DNA of 5,653 nucleotides from an uncultured Eubacteriales bacterium. Its GTDB lineage: Bacteria; Bacillota; Clostridia; Oscillospirales; Acutalibacteraceae. The stretch is from contig CAKRVQ010000083.1 in NCBI GenBank assembly GCA_934408795.1, positions 1 through 5,653 on the forward strand, written 5' to 3'. A program made the translations under genes and the position numbers. The notes beneath the pieces were generated by a model. That model had not been told where the DNA came from and did no database searches. It worked only from the letters and a program-made list of their open reading frames with translations. Within the stretch, counting starts at the first letter, position 1. Each line of letters opens with the position of its first letter. Positions 1 through 4,869 of this stretch are shown one piece after another.

Positions 1-227
1 GGCTTAAGCGGAGGTTCGGCGGATCGTTTTCTTTTGATTCGGTGCAGGCAAAAATGAGGCCGTCACGCCGCCTCGACGGGCGGAACACGCTGAAAAGAGC
101 GGGTAAACGGAAGCTTTTTCGACCGCGAGGAGAGCGGAACCGATCGGAGGGCCGAATCGAACCGACCGAAGAACAAGACCTACCGAAGAACCGAGCCGAC
201 AGAAAGTTGTGATTTGCGGAATACTTC
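1..227. other. Left-edge region without a supported gene
   Basis: No gene can be supported here. A plus-strand frame is open from the window edge (base 3) to a TGA at 210-212. Its product would be about 69 residues, very rich in Arg and Lys, with no recognisable motif. It could be the tail of a gene truncated by the window edge. A minus-strand frame is also open over almost the same stretch, which argues that the openness reflects low stop density in GC-rich sequence. The 10-mer ACCGAAGAAC occurs twice (165-174 and 182-191). Confidence 0.4.
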
Positions 228-260
228 AAAAAAAGCCGTCGGCTTATAATGCCGACGGCT
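228..260 (-). terminator. Rho-independent terminator, leftward
   Basis: A perfect 10-bp inverted repeat (234-243 AGCCGTCGGC against 251-260) has a 7-base loop. Read on the minus strand it is followed at once by a run of seven T (228-234 as A on the plus strand). The GC-rich stem and U tract are those of a strong intrinsic terminator. It lies about 290 bases past the stop of the minus-strand zinc-ribbon gene, and the inserted-looking repeat in between would explain the long distance. On the plus strand the stem has no T tract. Confidence 0.85.
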
Positions 261-290
261 GCATAGTTGCGATATATCCGTGAATTGAAT

Positions 291-547
291 CGGATCATTT
301 AAGATGACGGGAGCAGAACCCTGCCGCTTATCCTACTTTAAGCGGCAACCCGACCGAAGGCAGCGCCGCGCGCCCTCCCTTGGAAGGGCGCGAAACGGGC
401 AGCAAAGTGTGATAAAGGAAGGTCGCTTTATTAAAGAGGTCGGACCTTCCTGAGACGAAAATGTACCGATGCCCGTTTGTCGCGCCTCCGGCGCTTTGCG
501 GCGCCGCCTTCGGTCGGGTTGCTGCCCCGGCGAATTCGGATCATTTA
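291..547. repeat. Nested inverted-repeat element with flanking direct repeats (MITE-like)
   Basis: A non-coding block built from nested dyads. The outer arms are 347-369 and 498-520, 23 bp with one mismatch. Inside lie a hairpin at 369-392 (8-bp stem CGCGCCCT), a 9-bp stem 393-401/470-478 (AAACGGGCA) enclosing an 8-bp stem 417-424/443-450 (GGAAGGTC), and a GCGCC hairpin at 482-494. On the left flank is another 8-bp hairpin, 323-330/339-346. The 11-mer CGGATCATTTA occurs at 291-301 and 537-547, just outside the block. The ends of the enclosed segment are loosely inverted copies of each other (CGGGAGCAG-AACCC against CGGGG-CAGCAACCC). This is the pattern of a short non-autonomous insertion with a target duplication, ending next to the stop codon of the zinc-ribbon gene. 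A structured RNA is the alternative. The family is not recognised. Confidence 0.65.
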
Positions 548-551
548 GGGA

Positions 552-1130
552 TCAATAGATGGAGAATACCTTTACATCGTGTCCGCATTTTGGGCACTCG
601 GCAATATGAGAGCCCTTGCGGCGCTTGAGCCGCAGCACCGTTTTGCAATTCGGGCAGACGGCGTATTTGTATTCCTTGGTATTCTTGGGCTTTTTGGGTC
701 TTTTTGCCTTTTTCTGTTTGGTCTCGGCACTTCCCGCAGGTGGATATTCGGCGTAGCAGTTTCTGTTATTGCTGCCGTAAGGGTCGCCGTAAGTGTTATA
801 ATAATTCCCGCCGTAACCGTTATAGTATCCGCCTTGTCCGTTATTTCTGCCCTTAACGCCGAGCTTAGACAGAAATCTTTCGAATGCTTCGGATTCGCGG
901 CGTCTTGCCGGGATGTTTTTTGAAAGTGTACGGAACAAGGCGTATCCTATAAGGAGAAGCATAACGATGTTGAAGACGATATAAACGGTTCGAAGCGGGA
1001 ACAGTCTTATAACGATGTTTCCCGTGACCCATACCGCAAAATAAGCGATCAAAAGGTATTTGGTGAGTCGGTCGAAACCGTATCTGCCGTACATAAAGCG
1101 GCGAATAGAATTAAATAATCTGTTGAACAT
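552..1130 (-). CDS. Small membrane protein with C-terminal zinc ribbon
   Basis: Predicted 192-residue protein of unknown role. Residues 23-43 and 48-67 are hydrophobic and likely form two membrane helices. Residues 99-120 are a Gly/Tyr/Asn-rich linker, 138-155 are Lys-rich, and the C terminus has a zinc ribbon with C159-P-N-C162 and C179-P-K-C182. Such zinc-ribbon membrane proteins are common in Clostridia, usually without an assigned function. The Lys-rich stretch and the ribbon, probably cytoplasmic, could contact nucleic acid or a protein partner, which is inference. The frame is open 36 codons further upstream, but I chose the ATG at 1130. It has GGAGG (in GGAGGAAACAAT) at ideal spacing, whereas the upstream residues look unlike protein and have no ribosome binding site. 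It is transcribed alone, divergent from the GNAT gene, and ends beside the inverted-repeat element. Confidence 0.85.
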   Translation of the reverse strand: MFNRLFNSIRRFMYGRYGFDRLTKYLLIAYFAVWVTGNIVIRLFPLRTVYIVFNIVMLLLIGYALFRTLSKNIPARRRESEAFERFLSKLGVKGRNNGQGGYYNGYGGNYYNTYGDPYGSNNRNCYAEYPPAGSAETKQKKAKRPKKPKNTKEYKYAVCPNCKTVLRLKRRKGSHIAECPKCGHDVKVFSIY

Positions 1131-1229
1131 ATTGTTTCCTCCGTCTTGAAGGTCTCTAACTAACGGCACGGCACCGAGGGCGTTGTTTTCAAGAAAACCG
1201 CATTGTCTCGTCAGCTTAACCGTTATTTT

Positions 1230-1235
1230 ATTATA
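1230..1235 (-). promoter_or_regulatory. Candidate -10 box for the zinc-ribbon gene
   Basis: On the minus strand a perfect TATAAT lies about 100 bases upstream of the chosen start. No good -35 hexamer is present at 16-18 bp. Just upstream of the box there is a small perfect dyad (ACCGC-4-GCGGT, plus-strand 1237-1250), which could be an operator. A single hexamer is weak evidence. Confidence 0.35.
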
Positions 1236-1368
1236 CACCGCACGGGCGGTTTTAGATGTATAAACTGTTAATTTTCAGGCGCCGCCGTTTTGTTTCCGCT
1301 CATTTTTTTGATCCGAAATGATCGGGATAGCGGGAAATGCCGACAACAATAGAGGGAAAGAAGAAAAA

Positions 1369-1815
1369 ATGAAGATAAGAAAAGCGTTTTCAGCCGACAG
1401 GGATACATATCTTGCAATGGCGAAGGATTTTTACGATTCGAATGCCGTTATGCACAAAATACCCGATTCACGGCTTGAAGTGACATTCGATTATATGATG
1501 TCGGACGATACATACGGCAGCGTTTACATTATTGAGCAGGATGAAAGAAAGGTAGGCTATCTTTTAACTGCCGTGACCTATTCCCAGGAAGCGGGCGGCA
1601 GGGTGTTATGGCTTGAGGAACTATACATCATCCCCGAATACAGAGGTAAGGGTATCGGGCACGAGGTTTTCTCCTTTGCCGAAGGATTGGCGTCCGAGGG
1701 ATTTGCAAGAATAAGGCTTGAGGTCGAACCCGAAAACGGTCGTGCCGCCGAGCTTTATAAACGGCTCGGGTATGAGGGAATACCCTATGAGTCAATGATA
1801 AAGGAGCTTTTATGA
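1369..1815 (+). CDS. GNAT family N-acetyltransferase
   Basis: A 148-residue acetyltransferase of the GNAT fold, which moves an acetyl group from acetyl-CoA to an amine; the substrate cannot be read from sequence. The N terminus MKIRKAFSADRDTYL is the usual first strand and helix. Residues around 82-92 form the strand leading to motif A, with the pyrophosphate-binding loop R-G-K-G-I-G at 92-97. Motif B follows, with N123, A127, Y130 and the L-G-Y ending at 135. Length is normal for a single domain. An in-frame ATG exists 17 codons earlier (1318), but those residues lie outside the fold. The ATG at 1369 follows a purine-rich stretch (AGAGGGAAAGAAG), a moderate ribosome binding site. The stop overlaps the start of the next gene by four bases (ATGA), so the two are probably translationally coupled. 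Confidence 0.9.
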   Translation: MKIRKAFSADRDTYLAMAKDFYDSNAVMHKIPDSRLEVTFDYMMSDDTYGSVYIIEQDERKVGYLLTAVTYSQEAGGRVLWLEELYIIPEYRGKGIGHEVFSFAEGLASEGFARIRLEVEPENGRAAELYKRLGYEGIPYESMIKELL

Positions 1816-2396
1816 CGGCAGCCGACGGAATCACCGTTGTCCGCTCCGACCGCAGGACGCTTGCGATCGAAGTTAAGGCGGACGGGCGGGTCTTTATACG
1901 CGCGCCGTACGGGTGCCCCGACAGGACGGTCTCAGACTTTGCAGCGGCGAATGAGGACTGGCTCAAAAGAGCTCTTGAGCGTATTGAATCGAGGAAGAGC
2001 GCCTACACGGAGCCGAGCCCCGAAAGGGTGCGGGAGTTAAAAGCGGCTGCAAAGAAAACGATACCCGAAAGGGTGGAACACTTTTCCGCCGTTACGGGTC
2101 TTGTGCCGACGGCGATCCGCATAACCTCCGCGAGGACAAGGTTCGGTTCATGCAGCGGCAAGAATTCGGTCTGCTTTTCGTGGAGGCTTATGGAATATCC
2201 GCCGGAATGCATCGACTATGTTGTGCTTCACGAACTCGCGCATATAAAGTACCATAACCATTCAAAGAAGTTTTACGACCTGATCGCCCGATACATGCCT
2301 GATCACAGGGAGCGAAGAAAAAGGCTTTCACTCCCTCCCGAAAGCCCGAAGCTGAGCGGCGAAGGGGACGCACAAAGCGGTGCGGCAAAAAAATAA
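1812..2396 (+). CDS. YgjP-like (DUF45) zinc metallopeptidase-domain protein
   Basis: A 194-residue protein of the YgjP/DUF45 (M48-like, WLM-related) family. The N-terminal part (about 10-60) has the family's beta-rich pattern ending in the helix with N47 and W50. The conserved R-F-G-S-C-S block is at 110-115, where Phe replaces the more usual Trp. The zinc site H-E-L-A-H is at 140-144, with a likely third ligand H150 in N-H-S, followed by F154 and the P163-D164 pair. Family members are predicted zinc hydrolases. E. coli YgjP has been reported as a UTP pyrophosphatase, but I would not transfer that activity. AAGGAG at 1801-1806, five bases before the ATG, fixes the start. The gene is coupled to the GNAT gene by an ATGA overlap. 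Its last codons form the left arm of a long dyad reaching into the tRNA promoter. The length is ordinary and the C-terminal 20 residues look disordered. Confidence 0.9.
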   Translation: MTAADGITVVRSDRRTLAIEVKADGRVFIRAPYGCPDRTVSDFAAANEDWLKRALERIESRKSAYTEPSPERVRELKAAAKKTIPERVEHFSAVTGLVPTAIRITSARTRFGSCSGKNSVCFSWRLMEYPPECIDYVVLHELAHIKYHNHSKKFYDLIARYMPDHRERRKRLSLPPESPKLSGEGDAQSGAAKK

Positions 2397-2450
2397 TCGG
2401 ATTATGGAAAAATAACACTTGAAATGCCGCACCGTTTGTGTTAATATATT
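2371..2450 (+). terminator. Long dyad spanning the peptidase stop; probable terminator
   Basis: CACAAAGCGGTGCGGCA at 2371-2387 is the inverted complement of 2425-2440, 16 pairs with one bulged G. The 37-base loop includes a smaller ATAAT/ATTAT hairpin. The right arm is followed by TTAATATATTTTTT, so the structure could end transcription from the peptidase operon. The left arm is coding and the right arm fills the spacer of the tRNA promoter. The long loop makes it less standard than the tRNA terminator. Confidence 0.6.
2419..2447 (+). promoter_or_regulatory. Sigma-A promoter of tRNA-Ala
   Basis: TTGAAA (2419-2424) and TAATAT (2442-2447) are separated by exactly 17 bp. A TG dinucleotide one base before the -10 makes it an extended -10. 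The predicted start near 2454 leaves a leader of only about six bases before the tRNA, typical of a dedicated tRNA promoter. Confidence 0.8.
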
Positions 2451-2459
2451 TTTTGTTAC

Positions 2460-2534
<75 letters not shown>

Positions 2535-2535
<1 letters not shown>

Positions 2536-2570
2536 AAAAATCCTCATTCGTAAGAATGAGGATTTTTTTT
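2535..2570 (+). terminator. Bidirectional Rho-independent terminator after the tRNA
   Basis: The stem 2541-2549 TCCTCATTC pairs perfectly with 2554-2562 around the loop GTAA, extended by six A-T pairs and followed by a T run (2563-2570). The A run at 2535-2540 gives the same U tract on the minus strand, so it can also stop leftward transcripts from the SIS gene. No hairpin closer to that gene has a proper U tract. The 256 bases between here and the SIS gene show no gene. They hold only a small CCCCG/CGGGG hairpin with four T (2676-2692) and a TTTCCC dyad at about 2627-2653. Confidence 0.92.
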
Positions 2571-2826
2571 TGTCCGCCATTACCCTTCCTCTCTTCGCTT
2601 TCTCCTTTTTCTTTTGGGTCTTCGTTTCCCGAAAAAAGATATTTTGGGAAAAGGGCAGGGGGTCTGCGGTATTCTCCCCGCGGCGGGGTTTTGTTGCTGC
2701 GAGGCGGCAATCGGATTTTGGGAGAGAGGATCATCTGCGGCGGCAATAGCAGTTGTTTGGATTTACTTATCTGCAAGAGGACATTGTAATCGGTATTTTT
2801 TGTACCGTGTTTTGCAATGCAAAGGG

Positions 2827-3423
2827 TTATTTTTCGTTATCGCGAAGATGTCCGAGAGTGCCGCCGGGATGGCGTTTTATATACTCGGCAGGGGTCAGGT
2901 CGGCATTTTCCTGAAGGATCACGGACAGGCATTGAAGAATGAGGATCTCGGCAATTATCGATGCTCTCGGAGCGCGGTTAAGCGGTCCGCCCTCTTGCTG
3001 CACTCCTGCCGAAAGGCAGACATCGGCGTATTTTCCGAGCCACGAGTCCGGGTTTCCGGTAACTGCAATGATTTTGCAGCCGTTGTTTCGTATGGCTGCG
3101 GCGGTTGCTTTCAGTTCATCTGTTTCTCCGCTGTTTGAAATGCAGATGACCACATCTCCTTTAATCAATTGTCCGCACGATCCGTGAACCGCCTCTGTTC
3201 CGTGCAGGTAATATGCGGGTGTACCGGTGGATGATATCAAAGAAGCGGTATATGTTGCAACATGAGAGGGCTTACCTATACCGGTTATATGCAGTCTGCA
3301 GTTATTCTTTTTCGCATCGGTTATAAGATCCGCCGCTGCATTAAGGCTGATCTCATCCACCGATTCCAAAAAATCGGTAAGCTCGGTTTTGCTTATTGTC
3401 AAGAAGTTTTCCAAAGTTTTCAT
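2827..3423 (-). CDS. SIS-domain sugar-phosphate isomerase (KpsF/GutQ type, no CBS domains)
   Basis: A 198-residue single SIS domain. The KpsF/GutQ/KdsD family interconverts ketose and aldose phosphates such as ribulose 5-phosphate and arabinose 5-phosphate. Visible motifs are G-I-G-K-P-S-H at 48-54 (usually GxGKSGH, so Pro-Ser replaces Ser-Gly), S-T-G-T-P-A-Y-Y-L-H from 65 leading to E-A-V-H-G at 77-81, S-N-S-G-E-T at 96-101, and the C-terminal H-P-G-G-T-L-G at 185-191. That last block contains the conserved His of the family. The tandem CBS domains of full-length KdsD are absent, which is common in Firmicutes. I chose the ATG at 3423 because GGAG lies nine bases before it. The alternative ATG at 3432 has GGAG touching it and would overlap the upstream frame by 8 bases. 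The chosen start is one base after the stop of the ribokinase remnant, an operon arrangement. The exact substrate is unknown. Confidence 0.87.
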   Translation of the reverse strand: MKTLENFLTISKTELTDFLESVDEISLNAAADLITDAKKNNCRLHITGIGKPSHVATYTASLISSTGTPAYYLHGTEAVHGSCGQLIKGDVVICISNSGETDELKATAAAIRNNGCKIIAVTGNPDSWLGKYADVCLSAGVQQEGGPLNRAPRASIIAEILILQCLSVILQENADLTPAEYIKRHPGGTLGHLRDNEK

Positions 3424-3424
3424 A

Positions 3425-3952
3425 TCAGTCATCTCCGTTCAAAACAGAAAAGTAATCAGTGCGGTATCCGTTTATTTTCATGATGTCAAGCACTTCCGCA
3501 AGTTTCGGCAGGCTTGTCTGGGCACCCTTTCGCGACACTGTTATGCCTGCGGCACAGTTTGCAAACTCCAAAGAGTTTTCGGTAGGAACGCCTGCCGCCG
3601 TGGGGTCGACGGGAGCGCCGCAGCTGACGCATGGTGAAAAATAGATATTCTTACCTTCTTTATATGCCGCTCCGTTCTTTCCCAAGGTCATCAGCACAAA
3701 AGGCACCCCCATATTACCGATATCCTCAATAGCGCTCAATATGCTTTCTCTATCCTTCGGGACGATACCGGTCATATCATACGCCTCGGCCTCATTCGGA
3801 GAAATATATGTAAGGCAGGAAATGAGTTCGGTGGGTATTTCGGTCGACGGCGCAGGATTAAACATGACGGGAACACCCGATTTGCGGGCAAATTCCGCGA
3901 CTGTCACATTGATGCTCATGGGTATTTCGTTCTGCAGTATGACAATTAACAT
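3425..3952 (-). pseudogene. Ribokinase (PfkB family) remnant, truncated and missing the catalytic region
   Basis: The 175-codon frame is the C-terminal half of a ribokinase-like sugar kinase. It opens with the L-Q-N-E-I-P strand found near residue 140 of the roughly 310-residue family, followed by N-P-A-P (32-35), the N-E-A-E motif (53-56), T-L-G-K-N-G (89-94) and G-A-Q-T-S-L-P (143-149). The N-terminal sugar-binding half is absent. The in-frame sequence before 3952 reaches a stop within about 70 bases and has no kinase similarity, and the first ATG has no ribosome binding site. The active-site loop normally reading D-T-x-A-G-D is V-D-P-T-A-A-G-V here. The catalytic Asp and about 14 following residues are missing, in frame, before F-A-N at 130-132. 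It cannot be an active kinase. It lies one base upstream of the SIS gene, so the pair was probably once a sugar-phosphate operon. Confidence 0.85.
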
Positions 3953-4238
3953 ATAATGTCGGAGACGACTGCAAGGTTGAAAACGATTCGTTTGTCGTGA
4001 TTGAAAACGGCGATCCTACTGCAGATCGGCAATCCGATACGCCCCGTTGAGCCATCGCAATCATAGTCAGACGATTACAAAAGGAGAGACGCTGACTCTT
4101 TGCTGCAGTCCGCCTTATTCTATTTTGTTTCACGGTTAAAATCTCGGGGAAACGTATCGCAAAAAGCCGGATGACGCTCTCTGCGCGGATGGCACGGATT
4201 TATGCCGGTGCCCTTTCGGAAACGGCGGGTAAGAAGGA
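3953..4238. other. Gene-free stretch with coding-like scraps
   Basis: No intact gene is supported. On the plus strand two short frames read like protein: about 3940-4050 (VGDDCKVENDSFVVIENGDP) and about 4070-4138 (TITKGETLTLC, ending at TAA). They lie in different frames and have no start site. They may be fragments of a decayed secreted or Ig-like-domain protein on the opposite strand to the ribokinase remnant, but chance cannot be excluded. The junction with the remnant lies near 3945-3955. A weak GGCAC/GTGCC hairpin occurs at 4191-4212. Confidence 0.3.
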
Positions 4239-4267
4239 TTGACCTTGAGGGGGCGATGTGTTATAAT
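4239..4267 (+). promoter_or_regulatory. Near-consensus promoter entering the repeat array
   Basis: TTGACC (4239-4244), 17 bp, then TATAAT (4262-4267) preceded by TGT, giving an extended -10. Transcription would start near 4274, at the first hairpin of the first 64-bp core. The -10 belongs to the repeat, while the -35 lies in unique sequence to its left. Cores 2 and 3 have the extended -10 but no recognisable -35. Confidence 0.75.
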
Positions 4268-4320
4268 AACCTCACGCCGTGAGCGACGGCATAGCCGCCG
4301 ACGGCTGAGAGAACATTGAA
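4257..4320 (+). repeat. 64-bp core repeat, copy 1
   Basis: Runs from TGTGTTATAATAACC to GAGAGAACATTGAA and is identical to copy 2 over all 64 bases. Potential folds are CTCAC-GCC-GTGAG or, alternatively, GCCGT-5-ACGGC, followed by AGCCG-CCGA-CGGCT. The similarity continues past the core into copy 3 for about 34 bases (4321-4354 against 4590-4623). A frame opening with TTG at 4316 runs for 46 codons to 4456 and crosses core 2; it has no convincing ribosome binding site. Confidence 0.95.
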
Positions 4321-4393
4321 ACACGAAGCTCGGAATCCGAAGCAAGTTCGAATTCCGAACGGCTGCGCCGTTTCAAAGACTTCGTCTTTGGCT
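4321..4393 (+). repeat. Structured spacer 1 of the array
   Basis: 73 bases forming an outer stem (ACAC-g-AAGC at 4321-4329 with 4391-4398, reaching into the next core) that encloses three hairpins. These are TCGGAAT/ATTCCGA (4330-4336/4352-4358), AACGG/CCGTT (4358-4362/4368-4372) and CAAAGAC-TTC-GTCTTTG (4374-4390). The same plan recurs in spacer 2 with different bases. Confidence 0.7.
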
Positions 4394-4457
4394 TGTGTTA
4401 TAATAACCTCACGCCGTGAGCGACGGCATAGCCGCCGACGGCTGAGAGAACATTGAA
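4394..4457 (+). repeat. 64-bp core repeat, copy 2
   Basis: An exact copy of copy 1, 137 bases downstream of it. It carries TGT-TATAAT at 4396-4404, but the position of a -35 holds only AAGACT. What follows the core differs from copies 1 and 3. A TTG-initiated frame at the same relative position as in copy 1 (4453) runs for 25 codons and stops at 4530. Confidence 0.95.
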
Positions 4458-4525
4458 TGCCGAAAAAGTGAAATTTTCGCGAATTTCAAACGGCAAGCCG
4501 TTTTCAGAGCTGCGCTCTGCTTTTT
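4458..4525 (+). repeat. Structured spacer 2 of the array
   Basis: 68 bases with the same architecture as spacer 1. The outer stem is CGAAAAAG/CTTTTTCG (4461-4468/4520-4527). It encloses GAAATT/AATTTC (4470-4475/4482-4487), AAACGGC-AA-GCCGTTT (4488-4503) and CAGAGC-TGC-GCTCTG (4505-4519). Primary sequence differs from spacer 1 while pairing is kept at corresponding places. Confidence 0.7.
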
Positions 4526-4629
4526 CGTGATATAATAACCTCACGCCGTAAGCGTCGGCAGAGCCGCCGACGGCTGAGAGAACATTGAAACACGAAGCTC
4601 GGAATCCGAAGCGGGTTCGAATTTCTTAA
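4526..4629 (+). repeat. 64-bp core repeat, copy 3, with a truncated spacer
   Basis: The core is 4526-4589 and begins CGTGATATAATAACC. It differs from copies 1 and 2 at a handful of positions (for example GTAAGCGTCGGCAGAG for GTGAGCGACGGCATAG). These changes break the first hairpin but allow a 7-bp stem CGTCGGC/GCCGACG instead. The following 4590-4623 match the start of spacer 1 and then the similarity stops, so the third unit is incomplete. A TTG frame at 4585 runs for 14 codons to TAA at 4627-4629. Confidence 0.92.
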
Positions 4630-4869
4630 GGTGTTGTTTTCAGGGATTAAATTTACCATTGTTAACAGGCGGTTTCTATTTTGTTTTATGTCGGGGAAAC
4701 TCGCGGTGCGAGTGAAAGCGAAGATATGCCCTGTTGTGGGTGAGGGCGTTATTTAAAAGCAGATTCTTCCGCTGCATATATTTTTTATGATCGGCGGATA
4801 AGGGGAAAGCCGGGCGGTTCGGTTATTTGAGGAGTTACCGTACGGAAAAACACTATCGGGGGCAACAAT
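4630..4869. other. Leader region of the lipid kinase gene
   Basis: No gene is seen. The stretch contains a 6-bp hairpin ACTCGC-GGT-GCGAGT (4699-4713), an AT-rich patch ending in TATGAT (about 4770-4790) without a matching -35, and a ribosome-binding-like GAGGAG (about 4829-4834) with no start codon after it. The lipid kinase may be transcribed from the repeat array or from a promoter I cannot identify. Confidence 0.4.

Noticed and set aside
579..923. Plus-strand 114-codon frame
   Set aside because: It lies antisense inside the zinc-ribbon gene, and its hydrophobic composition is the mirror of the Lys-rich and Gly/Tyr-rich codons.
1131..1238. 36-codon upstream extension of the zinc-ribbon protein
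   Set aside because: The extension has no ribosome binding site and non-protein-like composition, it would overlap the candidate -10 box, and the ATG at 1130 has a perfect GGAGG.
2614..3138. Plus-strand 174-codon frame
   Set aside because: It is mostly antisense to the SIS isomerase, whose motifs are unmistakable, and it has no ribosome binding site.
3858..4345. Minus-strand frames at 3858-4133 and 4136-4345
   Set aside because: The first overlaps the ribokinase remnant in another frame and shows no kinase N-terminal motifs. The second reads through the repeat array and has no recognisable features.
4257..4629. CRISPR array
   Set aside because: Repeats of 64 bp are too long, only three copies exist, the spacers are themselves palindromic, spacers 1 and 3 begin identically, and no cas genes are present.
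4257..4629. Integron attC cassette array
   Set aside because: There is no integrase, no recognisable R-box core sites and no cassette ORFs with real starts.
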